Positions 11,396 through 22,836 of a stretch of DNA of 64,000 nucleotides are shown in pieces; the first letter of the stretch is position 1; every line of letters begins with the position of its first letter. The notes beneath the pieces were generated by a model. It did not search any database. It had not been told where the DNA came from and saw nothing but the letters and a program-made list of their open reading frames with translations. A program made the translations under genes and the position numbers. Origin of the DNA: Streptomyces sp. GESEQ-4 (lineage in GTDB: Bacteria; Actinomycetota; Actinomycetes; Streptomycetales; Streptomycetaceae); assembly GCF_017948455.1 (NCBI RefSeq), contig NZ_JAFFSU010000010.1, positions 62,001 through 126,000 of the forward strand. Reading direction: 5' to 3'.

Positions 11396-12511
11396 ATGGA
11401 GAACATACTCCGCCCGCTGATCGTCATCGGCGGCTCGATCGTGCTGCCGCTGCTCATCGGCTGGGCCACCGACGTACTGCTGCGCAAGGCCGACGAACGG
11501 CACAGCGAGACCCCGCTGTGGGGCCTGCTGCGCCGCGCCCGGATTCCCTACCAGGTCGTGCTGTGCGCGGCGGTGCTCAGAGGGTCGTACGACGAGGCGA
11601 AGTTGCTGGAGGGGTACGAGGTCGGCATCGGCCGGGTGCTGACGCTGGTGCTGATCGGGGCCACCGCCTGGCTGATGGTCGGGATCGCCGCGGCCGTCGT
11701 CGAGACGTCGTACAGCCACTATGCGCGCGCCCACCGCGACCCGGCCCGGGTCCGGCGGGTCCGTACCCAGGTGACGCTGATCATGCGCGTGGTGGCGGCG
11801 ATCGTCGCGGTGGTGGCCGTCGCCGCGATGCTGCTGACGTTCCCGGCGATGCGCGCGGCCGGCGCCTCGCTGCTGGCGTCGGCGGGCATCCTCGGCATCG
11901 TCGCCGGTGTCGCCGCGCAGTCGACGCTGGGCAACATGTTCGCGGGGTTCCAGATCGCGTTCGGCGACATGGTGCGCATAGGCGACACGGTCGTCGTGGA
12001 CGGCGAGTGGGGCACGGTCGAGGAGATCACCCTGACGTTCCTGACCGTACGGACCTGGGACGAGCGCCGGATCACCATGCCGGTGTCGTACTTCACCTCC
12101 AAGCCCTTCGAGAACTGGTCGCGCGGCGGTGCCCAGATGACCGGCATCGTCTACTGGCAGGTCGACCACTCGGCCCCGGTGGAGGCGATGCGTGAGCAGC
12201 TGCGCGACATCCTGCGCGAGTGCCCGGCGTGGGACGGCCGCCACTACGGCCTGGACGTCACGGACGCCACCACGAGCACCATGGAGGTGCGGGCGCTGAT
12301 GACGGCCAAGGACGCGGACGACATCTGGACGGTACGGGTCACCGTGCGCGAGCGGATGATCCGCTGGCTCGCCGCACAGCACCCGTACGCGCTGCCCCGC
12401 GTCAACACGGCGGACGCGGTGGTGCCGCCCGGCCACGTCGACGGCCGGGCGTTCCGCGACGGCTCCCCGCCCCGCCGCGTCCATGACACGCCGCGCTCCG
12501 GAGACCGCTGA
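11396..12511 (+). CDS. MscS-family mechanosensitive channel
   Basis: The 371-residue product has membrane segments near 5-25, 70-95, 120-145 and 150-175. The last is a Gly/Ala-rich pore helix (ASAGILGIVAGVAAQSTLGN), followed by the MscS beta domain (FQIAFGDMVRIGDTVVVDGEWGTVEEI). This is the small-conductance channel signature, so it should act as an osmotic safety valve in the cell membrane. The C-terminal part is cytosolic and charged. ATG 11396 is the only reasonable start, since the upstream frame has no other start near the conserved region. It ends 3 bases from the convergent SDR gene. Confidence 0.92.
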   Translation: MENILRPLIVIGGSIVLPLLIGWATDVLLRKADERHSETPLWGLLRRARIPYQVVLCAAVLRGSYDEAKLLEGYEVGIGRVLTLVLIGATAWLMVGIAAAVVETSYSHYARAHRDPARVRRVRTQVTLIMRVVAAIVAVVAVAAMLLTFPAMRAAGASLLASAGILGIVAGVAAQSTLGNMFAGFQIAFGDMVRIGDTVVVDGEWGTVEEITLTFLTVRTWDERRITMPVSYFTSKPFENWSRGGAQMTGIVYWQVDHSAPVEAMREQLRDILRECPAWDGRHYGLDVTDATTSTMEVRALMTAKDADDIWTVRVTVRERMIRWLAAQHPYALPRVNTADAVVPPGHVDGRAFRDGSPPRRVHDTPRSGDR

Positions 12512-12514
12512 CCG

Positions 12515-13255
12515 TCAGTGCCCGCGCTCGGCGCCGCCGTTGACCTGGATCACCTGGGAGGTGATGTGCCCGGCCGCGTGGGAGGCGAGGAAGTGCAGGG
12601 TCGCGGCGATGTCGCCGGGCGTCCCGGCCCGCCCGGTCGAGGTCTCCCCGATGAGCCGTTCCCGCCGTGCCGCGTCCATCGTGTCCCCGAAGAACCCGGT
12701 GTCCTCGACATACCCCGGCGCGACCACGTTGACGGTGATCGCCCGCGGCCCCAACTGCCGGGCCAGATCATGGGCGTACGGATGCAGCGCGGCCTTGGCG
12801 GCGCCGTACGCCCCGCTTCCCGACCCCCGGAACGCGGCGATGGAGCTGAGGAACAGCACCCGCCCACCTGGCTCGGCGAGCCGCGCCTTCAGCGCCTCGG
12901 TGAGCAGCACGGCGGTCAGCGTATTGAGCCGGAAGTTGACGGTCCAGTTGTGGGCGACGGCATCGAGGGGGTCGTCGCTCTCGGCCGGCGCCTCCAGAAC
13001 CCCGCTTCCCCCGGCACTGTGGATCAGCACGTCCACCGTCCCCAACTCCCGCGCCACGAAGTCCGCGACGCCGCGCACCTCACGCGGATCGCTGAGATCC
13101 GCGGCACAGGTCAGCGCACCGGGCACCCCGGCGTCCGCCAGCGCCTCGGCCCGCCGCCCGAGGAGCAGCACCTGGTCCCCGTCACCGGCGAAGAGCCGCG
13201 CCGCCGCGCGCCCGATCCCCGTACCGCCACCACTGATCACCACATTGCGAGCCAT
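12515..13255 (-). CDS. Short-chain dehydrogenase/reductase (SDR)
   Basis: A classical 246-residue SDR. The NAD(P)-binding SGGGTGIG lies near residues 8-15, followed by HSAGG in place of NNAG, the catalytic Ser in LSSIAA, and YGAAK as YxxxK. A C-terminal QVIQVNGGAERGH ends the fold. It oxidises or reduces an unknown alcohol or ketone in the cytosol. ATG 13255 (MARNVV) is preferred over an in-frame TTG six bases upstream. Nothing nearby points to a pathway. Confidence 0.9.
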   Translation of the reverse strand: MARNVVISGGGTGIGRAAARLFAGDGDQVLLLGRRAEALADAGVPGALTCAADLSDPREVRGVADFVARELGTVDVLIHSAGGSGVLEAPAESDDPLDAVAHNWTVNFRLNTLTAVLLTEALKARLAEPGGRVLFLSSIAAFRGSGSGAYGAAKAALHPYAHDLARQLGPRAITVNVVAPGYVEDTGFFGDTMDAARRERLIGETSTGRAGTPGDIAATLHFLASHAAGHITSQVIQVNGGAERGH

Positions 13256-13307
13256 GATCAAACCCTACGACCGTCGGCCGCCGACGGTGGGAGATCACCT
13301 CGAACTG

Positions 13308-13784
13308 CTACACAGTCCGCCGCATCGCCCGATGCGGCATCCCCGCGTCCAGGAACTCCGGCCCGTACGCCGCGTACCCCAGCCGCTCGTAGAACCCCAT
13401 CGCGTGGGTCTGCGCATGCAGATCCACGGCCCGCAGCCCACGCGCGCGTGCCGCCTCCTCGATGGCCCGCACCAGCGCCGCCCCGACGCCCAGCCCGCGT
13501 GCCGCCTTCGTGACCGCGAGCCTGCCGAGCGAGCCGACCGACGGGTCACCGCCGTACTTCGCGGCGGCCTCCTCGCCGCACAGCAGCCGCCCGGCCCCGA
13601 GCGGCATCCCGTCCTCCCGGACGGCCAGCACATGCACGGCTACGGCGTCATACGCGTCGTACTCGAGATCCTCGGGCACGCCCTGCTCGACGACGAAGAC
13701 CTCCTTGCGCACCCCGAAGCACGCCTCACGGTCGCCGGGACCCGCGGCGACGCGGACCACGTACGACACAGGCGCGGAGCTCAC
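13308..13784 (-). CDS. GNAT-family N-acetyltransferase
   Basis: The 158-residue GNAT fold has the acetyl-CoA pyrophosphate loop RGLGVGAAL and a C-terminal HAQTHAMGFYERLGY strand typical of ElaA-like GNATs, with the early VRKEVFVVEQGVP segment also seen in that group. Substrate unknown. GTG 13784 is chosen because it overlaps the stop of the pseudouridine synthase as GTGA and has GAGGAG 8 bases upstream. Translation is therefore probably coupled to rluD. The longer upstream frame lies inside rluD and is rejected. Confidence 0.9.
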   Translation of the reverse strand: MSSAPVSYVVRVAAGPGDREACFGVRKEVFVVEQGVPEDLEYDAYDAVAVHVLAVREDGMPLGAGRLLCGEEAAAKYGGDPSVGSLGRLAVTKAARGLGVGAALVRAIEEAARARGLRAVDLHAQTHAMGFYERLGYAAYGPEFLDAGMPHRAMRRTV

Positions 13785-14725
13785 GCGTACGTCTCCTCGC
13801 GGACCTGGTCCAGCGCCTTCTGCAGGTCGGCCGGGTAGTCGCAGGCGAACTCCACCCACTGGCCGTCGCCGGGGTGCTCGAAGCCGAGCCGTACGGCGTG
13901 CAGCCACTGGCGGGTCAGGTGGAGCCGCTTGGCGAGGGTCGGGTCGGCGCCATAGGTCAGGTCACCGACGCAGGGGTGCCGGTGGGCGGCCATGTGGACG
14001 CGGATCTGGTGGGTGCGGCCGGTCTCCAGCTTCACATCGAGCAGGGAGGCCGCGCGGAACGCCTCGATGAGGTCGTAGTGCGTCACGGACGGCTTGCCGT
14101 CGGCGGTGACCGCCCACTTGTAGTCGTGGTTGGGGTGGCGGCCGATGGGCGCGTCGATGGTGCCGCTGGTCGGGTCGGGGTGGCCCTGCACGAGCGCGTG
14201 GTAGCGCTTGTCGACCGTGCGCTCCTTGAACTGCCGCTTCAGCGAGGTGTACGCGCGCTCCGACTTGGCGACCGCCATCAGTCCCGACGTACCGACGTCG
14301 AGGCGGTGCACGATGCCCTGGCGCTCGGCGGCGCCGGACGTCGAGATGCGGTACCCGGCGGCGGCCAGCCCGCCGATGACCGTCGGTCCGGACCACCCGG
14401 GGCTGGGGTGCGCGGCCACGCCGACCGGCTTGATGATCACGACCACGTCCTCGTCGTCGTGAATGATCTCCATGCCCTCGACCGGCTCGGCGACCACCTG
14501 CACCGGCGCCGGCGCCTGCGGCATCTCGACCTCGAGCCAGGCGCCGCCGTGCACCCGCTCGGACTTCCCGACCACCGAGCCGTCGACCGTGACCTTCCCC
14601 GCCGCTGCCAGCTCGGCGGCCTTGGTACGGGAGAAGCCGAACATGCGGGAGATGGCGGCGTCGACGCGCTCGCCCTCCAGGCCGTCGGGCACGGGCAGGG
14701 TACGGATCTCGGGAAGCGTGCTCAC
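13781..14725 (-). CDS. rluD: RluD-type 23S rRNA pseudouridine synthase
   Basis: The 314-residue product has an N-terminal S4 RNA-binding domain (RVDAAISRMFGFSRTKAAELAAAG, about 18-75) and a catalytic pseudouridine synthase domain with GIVHRLDVGTSGLM. The Asp in HRLD is the catalytic residue, and the GRTHQIRVHMA motif is present. By family it converts uridines of 23S rRNA helix 69. It is downstream of lspA and upstream of, and coupled to, the GNAT gene, an arrangement common in actinomycetes. The start is GTG 14725 with no clear Shine-Dalgarno. Confidence 0.93.
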   Translation of the reverse strand: MSTLPEIRTLPVPDGLEGERVDAAISRMFGFSRTKAAELAAAGKVTVDGSVVGKSERVHGGAWLEVEMPQAPAPVQVVAEPVEGMEIIHDDEDVVVIIKPVGVAAHPSPGWSGPTVIGGLAAAGYRISTSGAAERQGIVHRLDVGTSGLMAVAKSERAYTSLKRQFKERTVDKRYHALVQGHPDPTSGTIDAPIGRHPNHDYKWAVTADGKPSVTHYDLIEAFRAASLLDVKLETGRTHQIRVHMAAHRHPCVGDLTYGADPTLAKRLHLTRQWLHAVRLGFEHPGDGQWVEFACDYPADLQKALDQVREETYA

Positions 14726-14768
14726 TCGTCGAGTATGCAGGACGGCACTGACACCCCCGACCGCGCGC

Positions 14769-15368
14769 TCAGTCCTTGTGGACGGTGCCGTCCGGGTCGA
14801 GCCCCCGGAACGACAGCAGCACGATCAGGATGCCGCCGCACACGATCGCCGAGTCGGCCAGGTTGAACACCGCGAAGTGCTTGGGCGCGATGAAGTCGAC
14901 GACCGCCCCCTCGAAGACGCCCGGCGAGCGGAAGATCCGGTCGGTGAGGTTGCCGAGCGCACCGCCGAGCAGCATGCCGAGCGCGATCGCCCAGGGCAGG
15001 CTGTACAGCTTGCGGGCGAGACGGGCGATCACGACGATCACGGCCGCGGCGATCATCGTGAAGATGACGGTGAAGGCCTCGCCGAAGCCGAAGGCCGCGC
15101 CCGCGTTGCGGATCGCCTCGAACTTCAGCCAGTCCCCGATGATCTCGATCGGCTCGTGGTGTTCCAGCTTGGCGACCACGATCATCTTGCTGATCAGGTC
15201 CAGGGCGTACGCGAACGCGGCCACGGCGAACAGGACAGCGATCCGGCGCTTGCCCCTGGGCCGCTCACCGGTGCTCCCCTGCCCGTCCCCACCGGACGAC
15301 TGCTCCGGCTCCGCTCCAGCTCCCTCAGGGGAATCCGGCGTACCGATGATGCGCTCCGCCTCTGACAC
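14769..15368 (-). CDS. lspA: Lipoprotein signal peptidase LspA
   Basis: The product has 199 residues. A cytosolic Gly/Ser-rich N-terminal tail of about 40 residues precedes four membrane segments. The two catalytic aspartates lie in GNLTDR and FNLADSAI, the family's active-site motifs, with the NAGAAFG loop before them. This aspartyl protease removes signal peptides from diacylglyceryl-modified prolipoproteins in the membrane. The start is GTG 15368. It is the head of a leftward run lspA-rluD-GNAT. Confidence 0.96.
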   Translation of the reverse strand: MSEAERIIGTPDSPEGAGAEPEQSSGGDGQGSTGERPRGKRRIAVLFAVAAFAYALDLISKMIVVAKLEHHEPIEIIGDWLKFEAIRNAGAAFGFGEAFTVIFTMIAAAVIVVIARLARKLYSLPWAIALGMLLGGALGNLTDRIFRSPGVFEGAVVDFIAPKHFAVFNLADSAIVCGGILIVLLSFRGLDPDGTVHKD

Positions 15369-15468
15369 GTGAGTCCCTCGACCTAGGTACCTGACTGAGC
15401 ACGAGGGTACGGCACGCCTCCTGGCACCCGCGTGCTGAGGAGGCGTACGAGGAACCGGCCGGCGTCGG

Positions 15469-16614
15469 TCAGTAGCGGCGCTCCGTCTTCTGCTTGCACT
15501 CGACGCACAGGGTGGCCCGTGGGAAGGCCTGCATGCGCGCCTTGCCGATGGGGTTCCCGCAGTTCTCGCACAGGCCGTACGTGCCGGCGTCGAGCCGCAC
15601 CAGGGCGCGCTCCGTCTGGATCAGCATCTCGCGCGCGTTGGCGGCGAGGGCCAGTTCGTGCTCGCGCGTGATGTTCTTGGTGCCGGTGTCCGCCTGGTCG
15701 TCGCCCGCACCGTCCCCGGAATCCCGCATCAGACCCGCGAGCGCCTCCTCGGACGACGTGATCTCGGTGCGCAGCCGCGTCTCCTCGGACAGCAGCTCGG
15801 CACGCGCCTCCTCGACCTCCTCCGGGGTCCAGGGGTCCTCACCGGGGCGCACCGCGAGCTCGCCCGGCTCCACCGCCGCGGCGACCCGTGCCTTGGGAAC
15901 GGCGGTCTTCGCCGCCGTGGCCGTGCCAGGAGTCTTCTTCGCAACCACCGTCGTGGCTCCCGTCTGCTTCGCGGCCTCGGCCGCGCCCGCCTTCTTGGCC
16001 GTGCTCTTCTTCGTGGCCGCGCTCTTCTTGGAGGTGCCCTTCGCAGGCGCGCCCTTGGGGGCACCGCCCTGCTCACCGGCACTCTGCGGAGCGGCCGTCT
16101 TCTTCGCGGCCGCCTTCTTCGTACCGGCCTTCATGGCCTCCTCCTTCGCGGCCGCTTTCTTCGATACGGCCTTCTTGGCCCCCGCCTCCTTGGCGGTGAC
16201 CTTCTCTGCTGCCGCCTTCTTGGCTGCCGTCTTCTGGGCGGTCGCCGTCTTGGCGGTCGACTTCTTGGCCGCCGCCTTCTTCGAAGGAACCGAGGGGGCC
16301 ACCTTCGATGTCGCCGTTGTTTTCTTGGCGGGGGTCTTCCTGGCGGGACTCTTCTTGGCGGCCGTCTCCTTGGCGGCGGTCTTCTTCGCAACCCCCTTGG
16401 ATGCCTCCGCCTTCTTGGCTGTGGCCCCCTTCCCCCGGGCCGCAGCCCCCCGCACCGTCTTGACCGGCTTGGCCGGCTCCGCCGCCTTCGCGGCTTTCCC
16501 CGCTGACCCCCCTTGCGCGCTCTTCTTGCCGCTCACGTCCTTGGCCGCGCCGCCGGAGCCACGGGTGGATCTGCCGGACGCCGACTGCTGTACGGCGGTC
16601 TTCTTCGCCACCAT
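15469..16614 (-). CDS. Histone H1-like / DksA-TraR zinc-finger fusion (DdbA-like)
   Basis: In this 381-residue protein, residues 1 to about 245 are an extremely Lys/Ala-rich tail with dozens of KKxAAKK-like units, as in histone H1. The last 120 residues form a DksA/TraR domain with a four-Cys zinc finger (CENCGNPIG and CVECKQ). It matches the Streptomyces nucleoid protein described as DdbA, which binds DNA through the tail and resembles DksA at the C-terminus. ATG 16614 follows GAAGGGG; a longer frame to 16725 lacks a ribosome-binding site. It diverges from ileS. The repeats may vary in number between strains. Confidence 0.92.
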   Translation of the reverse strand: MVAKKTAVQQSASGRSTRGSGGAAKDVSGKKSAQGGSAGKAAKAAEPAKPVKTVRGAAARGKGATAKKAEASKGVAKKTAAKETAAKKSPARKTPAKKTTATSKVAPSVPSKKAAAKKSTAKTATAQKTAAKKAAAEKVTAKEAGAKKAVSKKAAAKEEAMKAGTKKAAAKKTAAPQSAGEQGGAPKGAPAKGTSKKSAATKKSTAKKAGAAEAAKQTGATTVVAKKTPGTATAAKTAVPKARVAAAVEPGELAVRPGEDPWTPEEVEEARAELLSEETRLRTEITSSEEALAGLMRDSGDGAGDDQADTGTKNITREHELALAANAREMLIQTERALVRLDAGTYGLCENCGNPIGKARMQAFPRATLCVECKQKTERRY

Positions 16615-16912
16615 GGCCGCGGCCCCTTCACATATTGTGATCTTGCTCGCGAATCGTGCTGGGACGATAAATCGACTTGAGTCCCGCGGCAACGGGGCAC
16701 GCCGCCCGATTCGCCCGCCCCGCAAGCGCCGGGCGGGAAGCCTGCATCCGTTGTGCCCAGCTCTCCGCCAGGTAATCCGCCTGGCCCGTCATCCCGGGAT
16801 CCGAGCGCGCGCACCTGGCCAATCGGGTCATCCCGGAACCGGCCGCCGCTGTGCCCCAGGGCCACCGGAAATCCGGTCGGCCACTGTCCGCGCGGCGCCG
16901 TACACTGGGCGG
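16615..16912. other. Divergent intergenic region, ddbA-like gene and ileS
   Basis: This 298-base stretch without a gene separates the histone-like gene from the ileS leader. A 13-base inverted repeat lies at 16628-16640. A likely ileS -10 box TACACT is at 16901-16906, with no good -35. The rest shows no structure I can name. Confidence 0.5.
16628..16640. promoter_or_regulatory. Inverted repeat TCACA-TAT-TGTGA before the histone-like gene
   Basis: A perfect 5-bp-arm palindrome lies 14 bases before the ATG at 16614, at the edge of the ribosome-binding site. It stands out as AT-rich in a GC-rich setting and could be an operator that blocks transcription or initiation. The arms resemble CRP half-sites but in the opposite order. 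Confidence 0.4.
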
Positions 16913-17205
16913 AGCGAAAAGCGTGGATGGGGACGAGTAGCGGCGTACGCAGCCCAGAGCGACCCGGGGACGGTGGAAGCCCGGGGGCGAGCGCGACGTG
17001 AAGATCACCCCGGAGCCGCCGGAAGAAACCCCGCAAGGGGCGGTAGACCCGGCATCGCGACCCCAATGAGGGGGCTCACCGGCGCACCGGGTGCGACGGA
17101 GAGCCAAGGAGGGTGGTACCGCGGGAGCGCGCCGAAGACGGCGCAAGGAAAGACGTAGCTCTCGTCCCTCCGGTCGGAAGGCAGAAAGTCCGCCGGAGGA
17201 AGCTC
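16913..17205 (+). ncRNA. T-box riboswitch leader of ileS (translational type)
   Basis: The leader carries the T-box AGGGTGGTACCGCG at 17110-17123, which pairs with the uncharged tRNA acceptor end. A plausible isoleucine specifier ATC lies at 17004-17006. CCTCCGG (17167-17173) is exactly complementary to CCGGAGG (17193-17199), which holds the ileS Shine-Dalgarno. The overlapping CCCTCC (17166-17171) is complementary to GGAGGG (17108-17113) at the T-box. Uncharged tRNA-Ile should favour the second pairing and free the Shine-Dalgarno. No terminator U-run is seen. This matches actinobacterial ileS T-boxes known to control translation. Confidence 0.92.
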
Positions 17206-17209
17206 GCTG

Positions 17210-20356
<3,147 letters not shown>

Positions 20357-20450
20357 CCGCACTCGAGCCCGCAGGCCTGCGGCCAACCCGCCGCCGCCTG
20401 CGGGCCCCCAGCCCCCACGCCGCGCAACCAGCAGGCCCGGCCCACCAAAA

Positions 20451-20487
20451 GGGCAGGGCCCCGGATCAAAAACCCGGGGCCCCGCCC
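20451..20487. terminator. Convergent terminator between ileS and divIVA
   Basis: A 14-bp stem (GGGCAGGGCCCCGG against CCGGGGCCCCGCCC, one mismatch) with a loop containing five A residues lies between the two stop codons. It can serve both strands. The remaining 20357-20450 holds nothing I recognise. Confidence 0.8.
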
Positions 20488-20523
20488 TGAACGCTGCCGA
20501 CGTCTACGCCGTACTACGAACCG

Positions 20524-21666
20524 TCAGTTGTCGTCCTCGTCAATGAGGAACCCCCGCATCGGCGAGGGAGCCTGCCCCATCGGACCAGGACCCTGCGGCC
20601 GTACCGGCGCCATCGGCTGGGTCATCGCCGGCGACATCTGCTGCTGGCCGCCGTAGGACGGACCGGCCGGAGCCGGGCCACCGCCCATGCCCTGGTTGCC
20701 GCCGTACGACGGCGCGCTCGCACCGGCCGGAGCCATGGAAGGCGCCGGGGACGGCGGGAGGGACGCCGTGGCCGGCGTGCGCGGCGGAGCCAGCGAGTCG
20801 TCGGACTGGGTCTCCAGCTGACGCAGCTGCGACTCCAGGTACGACTTCAGCCGCGTGCGGTACTCGCGCTCGAAGCCGCGCAGGTCCTCGACCTTGCGCT
20901 CCAGCGTGGCGCGCGCGGACTCCAGGGAGCCCATCGCGACACGGTGCTTCTCCTGCGCGTCCCGCTCCAGCGCGTCGGCCTTGGCACGAGCGTCACGCTC
21001 GAGACCCTCGGCACGCGAACGCGCCTCGCCGACGATCTTGTTGGCTTCGGAACGGGCCTCGGCGATCGCCTGGTCGGCGGTCTGCTGGGCCAGCGAGAGG
21101 ACACGGGCGGCGCTGTCGCCACCGGGGCCCTGACCGGGGCCGCCCATCGGACCGCCCATGGGGCCGCCCATCGGGCCACCCATCTGCTGCTGCATGGGGG
21201 GCTGGCCACCCATGTGGCCCTGACCCATCGGACCCTGGCCCATCGGACCGGGACCCTGCGGGCCACCCTGACCCTGACCGCCGGGACCGGCGGGCAGCTG
21301 CGGTGCACCGCTCGGCAGCTGGGGCGGGCCACCCATGGGGCCACCCATCTGCTGCTGCGGCGGGCCCGATATGCCGGCGGGCACGGGAGAACCCGGCCCG
21401 CGCATGCCCTGCTGCGGCATGCCGCCCTGCTGCTGGTCCTGCGGACCGGGACCCTCCGGCGGCTTGCGCATGTTCTGCTGGTTCTGGGCAGCAGCGCGCG
21501 TGGCGGCGGCCAGCTTGGCGCGGAGGTCCTCGTTCTCGCGGAGCAGGCGGGTCAGTTCGGCTTCGACCTCGTCGAGGAAGGCATCGACCTCGTCCTCGTC
21601 ATAGCCTTCTCGGAGGCGGACGGTCGTGAACTGCTTGTTCCGCACGTCCTCGGGGGTCAACGGCAT
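20524..21666 (-). CDS. divIVA: DivIVA/Wag31 polar growth protein
   Basis: The 380-residue product has the conserved N-terminal DivIVA membrane-curvature domain (MPLTPEDVRNKQF to about 60), a long Pro/Gly/Gln/Met linker (65-183) and a second coiled coil (184-285), then a Pro-rich tail ending RGFLIDEDDN. The linker contains four tandem MGGP units (162-177). In Streptomyces it marks hyphal tips, directs tip extension and branching, and is essential. It is a known target of the AfsK kinase. It follows yggT and sepF in the same direction but has its own spacer. ATG at 21666. Confidence 0.97.
   Translation of the reverse strand: MPLTPEDVRNKQFTTVRLREGYDEDEVDAFLDEVEAELTRLLRENEDLRAKLAAATRAAAQNQQNMRKPPEGPGPQDQQQGGMPQQGMRGPGSPVPAGISGPPQQQMGGPMGGPPQLPSGAPQLPAGPGGQGQGGPQGPGPMGQGPMGQGHMGGQPPMQQQMGGPMGGPMGGPMGGPGQGPGGDSAARVLSLAQQTADQAIAEARSEANKIVGEARSRAEGLERDARAKADALERDAQEKHRVAMGSLESARATLERKVEDLRGFEREYRTRLKSYLESQLRQLETQSDDSLAPPRTPATASLPPSPAPSMAPAGASAPSYGGNQGMGGGPAPAGPSYGGQQQMSPAMTQPMAPVRPQGPGPMGQAPSPMRGFLIDEDDN
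21136..21183 (-). repeat. Four 12-bp repeats in divIVA linker (MGGP)4
   Basis: Codons 162-177 of divIVA are four tandem MGGP units, set among PMGQG and MGG variants. This length-variable linker joins the two coiled coils. Copy number is likely to differ between strains by replication slippage without changing the frame. Confidence 0.7.
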
Positions 21667-21719
21667 CTCTTCACCTCAACGTAGTCGTCGGCATTCGGCA
21701 AGACGGTAGTTCACATCGC

Positions 21720-22004
21720 TCACAGCCGACTCACGATCGAAATCAGGATGTAGACGATGATCATCAGTACGAAGAAGGACAGGTCGAGCGCCACGCCCCC
21801 GAGACGCAGCGGCGGAATGAACCGCCGCAGAAGCTTGAGCGGTGGATCAGTGACAGTGTAGGTGGCCTCCAGAACGACCACCATCGCCTTGCCGGGCTGC
21901 CATGAGCGGGCGAACTGGAAGACATAATCCATGACCAACCGGAAGATCAGCACGATGAGGAAGCACATCAGCGCGATGTAAATGACTTGCAGGACCACGC
22001 TCAT
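21720..22004 (-). CDS. yggT: YggT-family membrane protein
   Basis: The 94-residue YggT protein has two hydrophobic segments, near 1-28 and 68-92, separated by the conserved TDPPLKLLRRFIPPLRLGG loop. It is routinely encoded between sepF and divIVA in Gram-positives and is thought to act in division or envelope homeostasis, though its function is not settled. ATG 22004 (MSVVLQ) is preceded by AAGGG. The longer frame upstream lacks conservation and a ribosome-binding site. Confidence 0.92.
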   Translation of the reverse strand: MSVVLQVIYIALMCFLIVLIFRLVMDYVFQFARSWQPGKAMVVVLEATYTVTDPPLKLLRRFIPPLRLGGVALDLSFFVLMIIVYILISIVSRL

Positions 22005-22065
22005 GACCCTTGCTTCCCTCTCCCCTGATCCATGCTGTTCGTTACTGCTGTTCCGGTGGTGCGTC

Positions 22066-22707
22066 TCAGCTCTGGTTGAAGAACCCGCCCTCTGCGATGC
22101 GGGCCTTGTCCTCCGCCGTGACATCGACGTTAGCAGGCGACAACAGAAACACCTTCTGCGTCACCCGCTCGATGCTGCCGTGAAGACCAAACACCAAACC
22201 GGCCGCAAAGTCGACAAGTCGCTTGGCGTCTGTGTCATCCATCTCAGTCAGATTCATGATCACCGGGGTGCCCTCACGGAAGTGTTCCCCGATAGTACGG
22301 GCCTCGTTGTAGGTCCGCGGGTGAAGTGTGGTGATCCGGTACGGCTCTCGTTCCGACACGACCTTGGGCATGATCACCGGTGCGTTCTTCTCCAGGTTTT
22401 GACGTTCTTGTGTGATGGATGCCACGGGCGCGATGCGCGCCGGACGCCCGGATTCCGCGGGCAGGGCGGCCGCGTGAGGCACCGGATCGCGCGGTGCCGG
22501 AGGCTGCACCACGCGTACCGATTCATCCCTTTGGGACTGATGTGAGCCGTGGGACTGGTGCGACGGTTCGTGTCGCCGGTGGTCCCGTTCGGGCTCCGGG
22601 TCGAGTTCGGGTTCGAAGTCGTCGTCGGGGTCGAAACCGCGGCCGTCGTACCCATCGTCCTCCACGAGGCCGAGGTAGACCGCCATCTTGCGCATCGCGC
22701 CGGCCAT
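22066..22707 (-). CDS. sepF: Cell division protein SepF
   Basis: The 213-residue SepF has an N-terminal amphipathic membrane helix (MRKMAVYLGLVED), an acidic linker rich in Asp, Glu and His (20-65), and the C-terminal SepF core (ITTLHPRTYNEARTIGEHF and so on) that polymerises and binds the FtsZ tail. In actinomycetes, which lack FtsA, it anchors FtsZ to the membrane. ATG 22707 has GGAGG upstream. It precedes yggT and divIVA, with a 128-bp spacer to yggS that probably holds its own promoter. Confidence 0.96.
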   Translation of the reverse strand: MAGAMRKMAVYLGLVEDDGYDGRGFDPDDDFEPELDPEPERDHRRHEPSHQSHGSHQSQRDESVRVVQPPAPRDPVPHAAALPAESGRPARIAPVASITQERQNLEKNAPVIMPKVVSEREPYRITTLHPRTYNEARTIGEHFREGTPVIMNLTEMDDTDAKRLVDFAAGLVFGLHGSIERVTQKVFLLSPANVDVTAEDKARIAEGGFFNQS

Positions 22708-22836
22708 TGCTCTGAGTCCTCCGCTCTGTGGTGGATCGGCTGACGACTGCCAAGTGCCAGGGATCCACGAGGTCGTTACGCCCGCTATACAGCGGTAATG
22801 ACCATATTTTCTGCTGTGGTCCGACTCTTGGCGACG

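Noticed and set aside
15494..17158. A 554-codon rightward frame over the histone-like gene
   Set aside because: It is antisense to the lysine-rich gene; its Ala/Phe runs come from reading Lys/Ala codons backwards.
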